From contig SXSO01000004.1 in NCBI GenBank assembly GCA_005792205.1, positions 1 through 5,681 of the forward strand: a stretch of DNA of 5,681 nt, written 5' to 3'. Shown piece by piece: positions 1 to 5,681 of this stretch. A model generated the notes under the pieces. The model saw only the letters and a program-made list of their open reading frames with translations. It ran no database searches and was not told the origin of the DNA. Source of the DNA: Bacteroidota bacterium (GTDB lineage Bacteria; Bacteroidota; Ignavibacteria; UBA10030; F1-140-MAGs086). Every line of letters begins with the position of its first letter. The first letter of the stretch is position 1. Both the position numbers and the translations under genes were made by a program.

Positions 1-425
1 AAAGGAGAGGAACTTTCTAAAGTTATGTATAAGTTGATAGATACTGAGCTTTTTCAAAATAACAAAATACTTATAGTTGGAGGTGGAGATAGTGCAATAG
101 AATCAGCAGTTGGACTTGCAAACCAAAACGGAAATGAGGTTACAATTTCTTACCGAAAAGAAAGTTTTTCAAGATTGAAAGAGAGAAATAGACAAAATAT
201 TGAAAAATATATTTCTAATAAAAAAATTGCTGTGATATACAATTCAAATATTATAGAGATAAAAGAAAATAAAATTGAAATTGAAGTAAATGAAAAAGTA
301 GAACTGATTCCAAATGATTATGTTTTGTTTTTACGGGAGGAGAACTTCCGTTTGATTTTTTGAAAAAAATTGGAGTGAATATCGAAATCCATATGGGAAT
401 TGGAAAGAGTAGTAATAATATGTAA
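1..425 (+). pseudogene. Partial, frameshifted thioredoxin-reductase-like FAD/NAD(P) oxidoreductase (C-terminal part)
   Basis: The reading frame is open from base 1, so the gene begins left of the window; the ATG at 25 is internal. Residues 25-34 (numbered from base 1) hold the dinucleotide-binding signature IVGGGDSAIE of the second Rossmann domain of thioredoxin-reductase-like flavoproteins. The following SYRKESFSRLKERN (50-63) sits where thioredoxin reductase has its HRR-type NADPH-phosphate contact. No CxxC precedes the GGGDSA motif, so it is not a classical thioredoxin reductase; it resembles YpdA or ferredoxin-NADP reductase-like NAD(P)-binding proteins. The frame reaches a TGA at 361-363, but from 333 another frame reads TGGELPFDFLKKIGV and stops at TAA 423-425. 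This is the C-terminus I expect for the family, recalled and not searched. One T missing from the run at 323-326 explains the break. It may be a real pseudogene or a sequencing error; the electron partner is unknown. Confidence 0.8.
322..332 (+). other. Site of apparent one-base deletion (frameshift) in the oxidoreductase gene
   Basis: The bases read gttttgttttt before acggga. Adding one T to the first T run gives codons for D-Y-V-F-V-F-T-G-G-E-L-P-F, which joins the upstream and downstream halves smoothly. Without it the protein ends in an uncharacteristic tail (LREENFRLIF). Two adjacent T runs make this a likely place for a replication slip or a homopolymer-length error in the assembly. Confidence 0.75.
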
Positions 426-448
426 AAAGTTTATTTTTCTATTTTCTG

Positions 449-487
449 ATTATTTGATAAATTTCGCAACTTTTTTAATCAAATAAT
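449..487. repeat. 10-bp perfect inverted repeat in the gap before glutamate dehydrogenase
   Basis: The arms attatttgat (449-458) and atcaaataat (478-487) are exact reverse complements separated by 19 bases. It is the only structured element seen in the 79-base gap between the broken oxidoreductase and the glutamate dehydrogenase start at 505. It could be an operator or a weak 3'-end hairpin, but arms this AT-rich can arise by chance in such a base composition. No convincing -35/-10 or Bacteroidota-type -33/-7 promoter pair was recognised around it. Confidence 0.35.
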
Positions 488-504
488 TACTTTAAAAATA
501 TTCT

Positions 505-1818
505 ATGTCTCAAAAGAAAAAAAATAACATACGTAATACACCAACGCATTTTTTAGAAGCAACCCCACATTTTGATAAAGAAAATCCACTTGAATCAATG
601 ATGAATAGGTTTGATATCGCTGCTAAAATATTAAATCTTGAAAGTGGAATTTATAATTATCTTAAAACACCTACAAAACAAGTTACGGTTTCAATTCCAA
701 TTCAAATGGATGATGGAAGACTAGAGGTGTTTGAAGGATATCGTGTTATTCACAATGATATTATGGGACCATCCAAAGGAGGCATTCGTTATGCTCCCGA
801 TATAAGTATAGAGGAGGTTCGTGCTCTTGCTGCATGGATGACTTGGAAATGTGCAGTTGTTGGAATCCCATTTGGAGGAGCAAAAGGTGGTGTAAAATGT
901 GATCCGCAAAATCTTTCGCAATCTGAATTGGAAAAAATTACTCGTAGATACACTTCAAATCTATTGGATGTTTTTGGTCCTGAAAGAGATATTCCGGCTC
1001 CAGATATGAACACAAATGAACAAACAATGGCGTGGGTTATGGATACCTATAGTATGCATATGAAAAGAACGGAAAACGCAGTTGTAACGGGAAAACCACT
1101 TGTACTTGGAGGTTCATTGGGAAGAAGAGAAGCAACTGGTCGTGGAGTTATGCTTGTAGCATTGAGTGCTATGAACAAACTCGAATTAGTTCCAAATGGA
1201 ACAACTATTGTAGTTCAAGGATTTGGAAATGTTGGTTCAATTTCTGCACAATTACTTTTTGAAAAAGGATGTAAAGTAATTGGAATTAGTGATGTGACGG
1301 GAGGTTATTACAATAAGAGTGGAATTGATATTGACGATGCTATTCAATATGTTTCAAAACATAAAAATTTAAAAGGATATAAAAATGCAAAACCAATTTC
1401 AAATGCCGAACTTTTGGAGTTGGAATGCGATGTATTGGTTCCTGCTGCAAAGGAAGATCAAATTACAAGTGCAAATGCAAAAAATATAAAAGCAAAAATT
1501 ATTGTAGAAGGAGCAAATGGTCCAACGGCTGCAAGCGCTGATGAAATTTTAGATAAAAATGGAATTCTTGTCATTCCAGATATTCTTGCAAATTCTGGAG
1601 GTGTAGCAGTTTCATATCTCGAGTGGGTGCAAAATAGAATGGGATACTATTGGACAGAAAATGAAGTAAATTCTAAGCTTGAAACTATGATGAAGCTGGC
1701 ATTTGACAATGTCTATCAAATAGCAAAAGAACATAATGTTTCAATGCGAATTGGTGCTTATGTGCTATCAATTGATAAAGTTGCAAAGACATTAAAAGTA
1801 AGAGGAATCTACGGATAA
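505..1818 (+). CDS. gdhA: Glutamate dehydrogenase (Glu/Leu/Phe/Val dehydrogenase family)
   Basis: This cytoplasmic enzyme catalyses reversible oxidative deamination of glutamate to 2-oxoglutarate and ammonia, linking nitrogen and carbon metabolism. The 437 residues match the usual length of the small hexameric class. The N-terminal substrate domain carries GPSKGGIR (88-95; Lys91 binds substrate), Lys115 in MTWKC, and PFGGAKGGV with the expected catalytic Lys127. PAPDMNT follows, with the catalytic Asp167, then TGKP at 195-198. The coenzyme domain has the Rossmann motif GFGNVG (239-244), and Asp263 ends the second strand, which favours NAD over NADP by family rule. Ser370 in NSGGVAVSYLEW is the usual second substrate contact. 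All key residues are present, so the enzyme should be active. The ATG at 505 fits the family N-terminus; no Shine-Dalgarno sequence precedes it. Leucine or phenylalanine dehydrogenase is unlikely because the length and substrate-pocket motifs are those of glutamate dehydrogenase. The symbol is generic; gudB or rocG are equivalent names elsewhere. Confidence 0.96.
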   Translation: MSQKKKNNIRNTPTHFLEATPHFDKENPLESMMNRFDIAAKILNLESGIYNYLKTPTKQVTVSIPIQMDDGRLEVFEGYRVIHNDIMGPSKGGIRYAPDISIEEVRALAAWMTWKCAVVGIPFGGAKGGVKCDPQNLSQSELEKITRRYTSNLLDVFGPERDIPAPDMNTNEQTMAWVMDTYSMHMKRTENAVVTGKPLVLGGSLGRREATGRGVMLVALSAMNKLELVPNGTTIVVQGFGNVGSISAQLLFEKGCKVIGISDVTGGYYNKSGIDIDDAIQYVSKHKNLKGYKNAKPISNAELLELECDVLVPAAKEDQITSANAKNIKAKIIVEGANGPTAASADEILDKNGILVIPDILANSGGVAVSYLEWVQNRMGYYWTENEVNSKLETMMKLAFDNVYQIAKEHNVSMRIGAYVLSIDKVAKTLKVRGIYG

Positions 1819-1819
1819 A

Positions 1820-1888
1820 TTAAAAATAAGTTGGAAAATAATTTTTTTTATTTTTTTATTTTCCAAACTTTTTTCAGAAGAAAATAAC
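1820..1888 (+). other. Open in-frame extension resembling a signal peptide, without a standard start codon
   Basis: In the frame of the next gene, translation is open from 1802 (after TAA at 1799-1801) to the TTG at 1889, with no ATG, GTG or TTG. From 1820 the codons read L-K-I-S-W-K followed by IIFFIFLF and then SKLFSEENN: two lysines, a hydrophobic core and a polar exit, the layout of a Sec signal peptide. Possible explanations are a non-standard start (ATA 1826, or TTA 1820) or a wrong count in the T runs at 1842-1857. With one added T, the TTG at 1831 would open a similar frame (M-E-N-N-F-F-L-F-F-L-F-S-K). Confidence 0.5.
1828..1874 (+). terminator. Possible intrinsic terminator after glutamate dehydrogenase (overlaps putative signal-peptide codons)
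   Basis: Arms ttggaaaataa (1831-1841) and ttattttccaa (1856-1866) form an 11-bp perfect stem with a 14-base T-rich loop. Past a bulged A at 1867 the stem extends by three pairs (1828-1830 with 1868-1870). A run of six T follows (1869-1874). Position, ten bases after the gdhA stop, and shape suit an intrinsic terminator. However, the stem holds only two G-C pairs in its core, and the same bases lie in an open frame that reads like the hydrophobic core of the next protein's signal peptide, so T-richness alone may explain it. Confidence 0.4.
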
Positions 1889-2407
1889 TTGTCGTTGATA
1901 CAAAAATCAATTGATAAAGTTTCTGTTTCTATAATTTCCCGAACAAATTTAAAACTTGGTGATACTGTAAATTTTTCAGTATCACCGAATTTATTTTCGG
2001 AAGTTGTGGAAAACCAATTTATATCTGCATTAAAACACAACAGCATAATAGTTGTTCAAAAAAATATATCACAAAATTTTTTACAAATTACGCCAATTGA
2101 TTGTAAAATAAATTATCAAACGATTTCACAAAATTTTTTCACCGAAAATTTAATTGAACGAAATATTGGTTTTGAATGTGAAGCAAAATTTCTGAAGAAT
2201 GATGTAGTAATATTTGTAGATAAATTTACAAGCAAAATAAAAGATACGATTATGTTTTCTCAAATTGAAGAAGTGGAAAACAATTTATTTCCGATAACAG
2301 TTGGAAATAAAAATGATATTGTAAACAATGAAGATCTATTTGAATATTCTATATTTGTGGGAACTTTTGCGGTAATAACTTTTTTATTTTTTTATATTAG
2401 AAATTAA
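1889..2407 (+). CDS. Uncharacterised envelope protein with C-terminal membrane anchor, upstream of BamD
   Basis: I do not recognise this family. The 172 residues given here start at TTG, the only conventional start, but the true N-terminus probably lies upstream and includes an export signal (see 1820-1888). The body (about 8-145) is rich in short predicted beta segments; residues 37-57, with ENQFISALKHNSIIVV, loosely recall small periplasmic domains that pair a helix with a strand. A single hydrophobic segment at about 153-170 (YSIFVGTFAVITFLFFYI) is followed by only R-N, so it would be a C-terminal anchor with the body outside the cytoplasm if the signal peptide is real. The short peptide ISQNF occurs twice (60-64 and 79-83). 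Its TAA overlaps the BamD ATG by one base (taATG), implying translational coupling and perhaps a shared role in envelope assembly; that role is inference from position only. Confidence 0.75.
   Translation: MSLIQKSIDKVSVSIISRTNLKLGDTVNFSVSPNLFSEVVENQFISALKHNSIIVVQKNISQNFLQITPIDCKINYQTISQNFFTENLIERNIGFECEAKFLKNDVVIFVDKFTSKIKDTIMFSQIEEVENNLFPITVGNKNDIVNNEDLFEYSIFVGTFAVITFLFFYIRN
1958..1986 (+). other. Strong hairpin inside the 5' part of the uncharacterised gene
   Basis: The arms ggtgatactg (1958-1967) and cagtatcacc (1977-1986) are perfect reverse complements around a 9-base loop. In RNA a further G-U and a U-A pair extend the base of the stem (1956-1957 with 1987-1988). Half of its base pairs are G-C, unusually many for this AT-rich stretch. 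It encodes L-G-D-T-V-N-F-S-V-S-P, so it lies in coding sequence. A regulatory or attenuating role is possible; chance within a beta-strand coding stretch is the alternative. Confidence 0.5.
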
Positions 2408-3150
2408 TGACAAAATATATTTTTATTTTTTTTATAGTGATTTTTTTTGGTTGTTCATCAGATGAAATAATAGTTGAAAAATCTGCTGATTATTATTTTA
2501 AATTTGGAATGAGTGAATTTCAAGATGAAAATTATTTTGAAGCAATTGAAAATTTCAAAACTGTAACTTTGCAATTTTCAGTGAGCAAATATGGAGATTC
2601 TGCACAATATTATTTGGGAGAATGTTATTTTGCAAGAAAGGAATTTTTGCTTGCAGCTTATGAATATGAAATGTTGAAAAAAACAATGTCATTGAGCGAA
2701 CTTCTTCCACTTGCTCAATTCAAATTGGCGATGTGTTATTATCAACTTTCGCCAAAACATATAATTGAACAAAAATATACTTACAAAGCAATTGATGAGT
2801 TTCAAATTTTTTTAGAATATTATCCATCTCATGATAGCTCAAAAATTGCAACAGAAAAAATTAGAGAACTTATTTTAAAACTTGCTAAAAAAGAGTTGGA
2901 AACTGGAAACACATATTTACAACTTGAAAACTATAAATCCGCAATTCACTATTTCAAAAATGTGATTGAAAAATTTCACGATACACCTTATGTTGAAGAT
3001 GCACAACTTGGAATTGTGGAAGCAATGATAAATCGCAAAAAATTTAAAGAAGCAAAAGAAGAATTGGAATTTTTTTTCACAAAATATCCAAAGAGTGAAA
3101 AAAAAGAGAGAGCAGAAAGTTTGGAAAAAAGCATTGATGAAAAATTTTAA
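2407..3150 (+). CDS. bamD: Outer membrane assembly lipoprotein BamD/YfiO (TPR repeats)
   Basis: BamD is a periplasm-facing outer-membrane lipoprotein that helps BamA fold and insert beta-barrel proteins. Residues 1-15 form a short lipoprotein signal (one Lys, then IFIFFIVIFFG), with the lipid-attached Cys16 in a relaxed lipobox FFGC followed by S-S-D. The mature part is helical TPR repeats: about 28-60 (YYFKFGMSEFQDENYFEAIENF), 66-97, 103-142, 161-193 and 196-228. Five repeats and a total of 247 residues match the usual BamD size (about 245). The signature spacing SADYYFKFGMSEF and the repeated 'A...F......YP' endings fit the YfiO family. The ATG overlaps the upstream stop by one base, so no separate ribosome site is needed. 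A different TPR lipoprotein is possible, since TPRs are generic, but length, lipobox and repeat count favour BamD. No BamA gene is in view. Confidence 0.87.
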   Translation: MTKYIFIFFIVIFFGCSSDEIIVEKSADYYFKFGMSEFQDENYFEAIENFKTVTLQFSVSKYGDSAQYYLGECYFARKEFLLAAYEYEMLKKTMSLSELLPLAQFKLAMCYYQLSPKHIIEQKYTYKAIDEFQIFLEYYPSHDSSKIATEKIRELILKLAKKELETGNTYLQLENYKSAIHYFKNVIEKFHDTPYVEDAQLGIVEAMINRKKFKEAKEELEFFFTKYPKSEKKERAESLEKSIDEKF

Positions 3151-3158
3151 AAATTGTT

Positions 3159-3650
3159 ATGAAAAAAATTAAAGAAAATAGAAAGTTCGTTAAAAGTTCT
3201 GAAGTTATAATGACAGAGATGGTGTTGCCAAATGATACAAATCAACTTGGAGTTTTATTGGGAGGAAAGTTGATGCATTGGATTGATATTTCTGCTGCAA
3301 TTTCAGCTTTGCGTCATAGTGGAAAAATTTGCGTTACTGCATCAGTGGATGAAATAAATTTTCGTCATCCAATTGGATTAGGAGAAGTTGTAACCTTGAA
3401 AGCATCTGTAAATAGAGTGTTTCATACTTCTATGGAGGTTGGAGTTAAAGTCATTTCAGAAAATCTTTTGACGAGAGAAAGAAAGCATACAAATACTGCA
3501 TATCTAACTTTTGTTGGATTAGATGGAAATAGAAGACCAACTTCAGTGGATGAGATTTTTCCCGAGACAAAAGATGAAAAAAGAAGATTTAAAGAAGCAA
3601 AATTAAGAAGAGAGGTTCGGTTACACCATAGAAAAAATAAGATAAAATAA
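3159..3650 (+). CDS. Acyl-CoA thioesterase, hotdog fold (YciA/YkhA/ACOT type)
   Basis: The enzyme hydrolyses acyl-CoA thioesters to free acid and CoA in the cytoplasm. The core, residues about 19-125, follows the family pattern: MVLPNDTNQLGVLLGGKLMHWID (21-43), with Asn29 and Asp43 where YciA/ACOT enzymes keep catalytic or CoA-site residues (Asp44 in YciA). The hotdog helix AAISALRHSG, then TASVDEINFRHPIGLGEVV (60-78), TSMEVGVKV (90-98) and AYLTFVGLDGNRRP (114-127) follow. The substrate chain length cannot be told. After the core, about 25 residues are very basic (KRRFKEAKLRREVRLHHRKNKIK), as seen in some members and perhaps binding CoA or RNA. The ATG at 3159 lies 8 bases after bamD, with no Shine-Dalgarno sequence, and the protein has no export signal. 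Its place among envelope genes suggests a role in lipid turnover, which is inference. Confidence 0.92.
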   Translation: MKKIKENRKFVKSSEVIMTEMVLPNDTNQLGVLLGGKLMHWIDISAAISALRHSGKICVTASVDEINFRHPIGLGEVVTLKASVNRVFHTSMEVGVKVISENLLTRERKHTNTAYLTFVGLDGNRRPTSVDEIFPETKDEKRRFKEAKLRREVRLHHRKNKIK

Positions 3651-3651
3651 A

Positions 3652-5681
3652 GTGCAAAAAAAAATTCTCGTTGTTTTGTTTTTAAATTTTCAGTTTCTAT
3701 TTTCACAGCAAATTGGATTTGGAGTTGTGAAAGAATTTACAACCTCTAAAGATCCTCTAAAAATTTTATCAGGAAATTTTAGTGGAAATAAAAAAAATGA
3801 TTTCGTAGTAGTTTCAAAAAATTCCATCTCTCTTTACAAAAAAAATAATTCCAATTTTTGGGTAGAAAAAAAAATTACAATCTCTAATTCTATTTTAGAT
3901 GCTGCTGTATGTAATATCAATGGAGACGAGTTTAATGATATTGCATTGTTTTTAGATGATAATACTGTTCAAATAGTTTTTGGAAACAAAAGTGATTCAC
4001 TTTTTTCTCAACATGTTTTTGATGCACAAAAAAAAAATGAAAATATTTTTTCAGTTGATTTGACAAATGACGGAAAAGAGGATTTACTTTTATACGGAAA
4101 ATCAAGTTTGGGAATAAGAGTTGTAGAACAATTGAGCGATAAACAATTTTATTATTCTACAACATTATTTAGAGAAAAATCTTACACAAAAATTTTTGTA
4201 ACTGATATAAATAAAGATAAATTAGTTGATATTGTTGTTTATGATTATATGCAAAATGTAATTCAACTTTATTTGCAAAGAGGAAAGTTTAGATTTTCTT
4301 CAGCAAATTCTTGGAAATTTTTTGACAAAGTTTCAAATTTTAATTTTGTGGATTTGAATAATGATGAAATTTTAGATTTCATTGTAAGTTTTGAAAACTC
4401 AAAAAAAATAAAAATTTTTTATGGAGATGAAGTTTTTGATTTTAAAGAAAGTACATCATTAGAATTTCAAGATTATATTTTATCATTTTATGTTTGTGAT
4501 ATTGAAAAAGATAACTTTCCCGAACTTGTAACTTTACACAATAATCAGCAATCAATGGTTGTTTTTTGGAATTCTAAATTAGAAAATTTTAAATCAAATA
4601 CTTTGTATTCTACAGGTTTTGTTCCTTCTCAAATTTTGTTTGAGAAATTGGAAAATGGTTTTTATGACGCATTAGTTTTGTCAAATGAAAGTGGAAAAAT
4701 AAAAGAGTTTGTAAATTCTAAAAATGAAATTACATATGAAAATGAAACACAATTTTCATCTTCTATAAACCCATTTGGACTTATTTCTACAGATTTAAAC
4801 GATGACAAAATCATTGATTTTATTGTTTCAAGTTCAACTGCTAATTTATTTTCAATTTATCTTGGAAAAAATAAAAATAAATTAGATGGACAATTTCAAT
4901 TTGAAATTCCCAATTCATACGATATGAAATTTGTAAAAGATAAAATATTGGTTTCGCATTTAGAGGAAAATTATATTTCAATACTAGAACAAAATTCTAA
5001 AATAGAATTTGAAACTGAAATAAAAATTCCAACTGGAAAAAAATTAGATATTTTATTTACAAAAATAGATGAAAAAAAAATATTGAGGTTTTATACTTCA
5101 ACAGTTGAAAATGGATATTTAAAAATATTCCAATTCACAGAAATTAAACCACAACAGTTTATAGAAATAGAAGTAGAAAATTTATTTCAAGAAATATTGA
5201 ATGTTACAATTAATGATGTTACCTATGATGGAATTGAAGATATAATTTTTGCAACGAATGATGAAAAAAATAAAACAATAAACATTTTTATTGCAAAAGG
5301 GAAAAACGAAATTAAAAATAAAATCTCAATTGTGGATTTTATTTCGCCTCAAAAAATTTTATCATTTAATGGAAATGCAAAAAAAATATTACTTTGGAGT
5401 GTAGATTTGGACAATAATTCTCAATCCGATTTAATTGGGAATGTGATGGGAGAAAAAAATTTTTTGTTTGTTTCATATAGAAAAAATAACACAACTTTTT
5501 CAGATAAAATTCAAACTATTGATAATGTAAAAATTTTTTCAAATAAGTTTTTGCAATTTGTAAATTACAATTCAGACAAGCGAAAAGATTTAGTTTTTTA
5601 TAATTCAGAAAAAAAATCATTTGAATATGCTTTGGTAAAATATGATTCATCACTTGAAAAGCCACAAACAATTCTTACGGC
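3652..5681 (+). CDS. Exported FG-GAP/VCBS-repeat beta-propeller protein (N-terminal part, cut by window edge)
   Basis: The frame is open from GTG 3652 to the window end: 676 codons without a stop. An in-frame TAA at 3643-3645 leaves GTG as the only possible start, one base after the thioesterase stop. Residues 1-18 form a signal peptide (QKK, then ILVVLFLNFQFLFS) with likely cleavage before QQIGFG. The rest is repeats of about 46-50 residues, each with a calcium-loop-like motif of the integrin/VCBS type: near 41, 87 (CNINGDEFNDIALF), 135 (VDLTNDGKEDLLLY), 184, 233, 282, 380, 521, 584 and 637. Blades near 329, 426 and 469 keep the spacing but have lost most acidic ligands. Such proteins are usually surface or periplasmic binding modules; partner and function here are unknown. 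A C-terminal sorting domain, if any, lies outside the window. The gene looks even more AT-rich than gdhA by eye and is full of A and T runs. Confidence 0.9.
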   Translation, partial: MQKKILVVLFLNFQFLFSQQIGFGVVKEFTTSKDPLKILSGNFSGNKKNDFVVVSKNSISLYKKNNSNFWVEKKITISNSILDAAVCNINGDEFNDIALFLDDNTVQIVFGNKSDSLFSQHVFDAQKKNENIFSVDLTNDGKEDLLLYGKSSLGIRVVEQLSDKQFYYSTTLFREKSYTKIFVTDINKDKLVDIVVYDYMQNVIQLYLQRGKFRFSSANSWKFFDKVSNFNFVDLNNDEILDFIVSFENSKKIKIFYGDEVFDFKESTSLEFQDYILSFYVCDIEKDNFPELVTLHNNQQSMVVFWNSKLENFKSNTLYSTGFVPSQILFEKLENGFYDALVLSNESGKIKEFVNSKNEITYENETQFSSSINPFGLISTDLNDDKIIDFIVSSSTANLFSIYLGKNKNKLDGQFQFEIPNSYDMKFVKDKILVSHLEENYISILEQNSKIEFETEIKIPTGKKLDILFTKIDEKKILRFYTSTVENGYLKIFQFTEIKPQQFIEIEVENLFQEILNVTINDVTYDGIEDIIFATNDEKNKTINIFIAKGKNEIKNKISIVDFISPQKILSFNGNAKKILLWSVDLDNNSQSDLIGNVMGEKNFLFVSYRKNNTTFSDKIQTIDNVKIFSNKFLQFVNYNSDKRKDLVFYNSEKKSFEYALVKYDSSLEKPQTILT

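Noticed and set aside
1..425. Classical thioredoxin reductase (trxB)
   Set aside because: The CxxC redox pair expected shortly before the GGGDSA motif is absent, and the C-terminus differs.
426..504. Possible promoter (TTGATA at 454-459) before glutamate dehydrogenase
   Set aside because: No matching -10 box at proper spacing and no clear Bacteroidota -7 TAnnTTTG box was found, so a promoter call cannot be supported.
721..1013. Two minus-strand open frames inside the glutamate dehydrogenase gene
   Set aside because: They lie antisense to a gene with all catalytic motifs intact, their translations look like no protein family, and they have no independent context.
1792..2046. Minus-strand open frame across the gdhA end and the following gene
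   Set aside because: It is the reverse reading of coding sequence on the + strand; its protein is low-complexity and unrecognised.
2069..2139. 14-base direct repeat tcacaaaatttttt at 2069-2082 and 2126-2139
   Set aside because: Both copies are in frame and encode S-Q-N-F within the same protein; low-complexity bases and a single pair do not support a mobile or array element.
3422..3706. Minus-strand open frame opposite the thioesterase end and the repeat-protein start
   Set aside because: Its hydrophobic FFFALYFILFFLW stretch is the antisense of A-rich codons; the + strand genes explain the region fully.
1..5681. Alternative genetic code with TGA read as tryptophan
   Set aside because: Tryptophan is coded by TGG throughout, no in-frame TGA interrupts an intact conserved gene, and the TGA at 361 is explained by a frameshift.

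Overview
The window is a strongly AT-rich stretch with all genes on the + strand and almost no intergenic space after position 505. It suggests a diderm (Gram-negative-type) bacterium: there is a BamD-like outer-membrane lipoprotein, and two other proteins appear to be exported. No gene start is preceded by a recognisable purine-rich Shine-Dalgarno sequence; the leaders are A/T-rich. That habit, the low GC and the gene content fit the Bacteroidota/Ignavibacteria/Chlorobi (FCB) group. This placement is an inference from style and content, not from a marker gene.

Layout. (1) 1-425: the 3' end of a thioredoxin-reductase-like FAD/NAD(P) oxidoreductase, entering from the left edge. Its frame is broken by an apparent one-base deletion in a T run near 323-326, and the conserved C-terminus continues in another frame to a stop at 423-425. 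(2) 426-504: a short AT-rich gap with a 10-bp inverted repeat. (3) 505-1818: a complete hexameric-type glutamate dehydrogenase. (4) About 1820-2407: an unrecognised small protein with a C-terminal membrane anchor. The open frame upstream of its first usable start (TTG, 1889) reads like a signal peptide but has no normal start codon. (5) 2407-3150: a BamD/YfiO-type TPR lipoprotein, overlapping the previous stop by one base. (6) 3159-3650: a hotdog-fold acyl-CoA thioesterase. (7) 3652 to the right edge: a large exported FG-GAP/VCBS-repeat protein starting at GTG, truncated by the window.

Genes 4 to 7 are packed with a 1-nt overlap, an 8-nt gap and a 1-nt gap, so they probably form one transcription unit centred on the cell envelope: a membrane-anchored protein, a component of outer-membrane protein assembly, a thioesterase acting on acyl-CoA, and a surface or periplasmic beta-propeller protein. 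Glutamate dehydrogenase upstream may be read with them or separately. A hairpin with a T run at 1828-1874 could end its transcript, but the same bases also look like signal-peptide coding sequence, so this is unresolved.

I found no mobile element, CRISPR array, tRNA or rRNA, and no clear sign of a novel defence or biosynthetic system. The points most worth a second look are the frameshift, the missing start codon of gene 4, a GC-richer hairpin inside gene 4, and the regular blade pattern of the GTG-initiated repeat protein.
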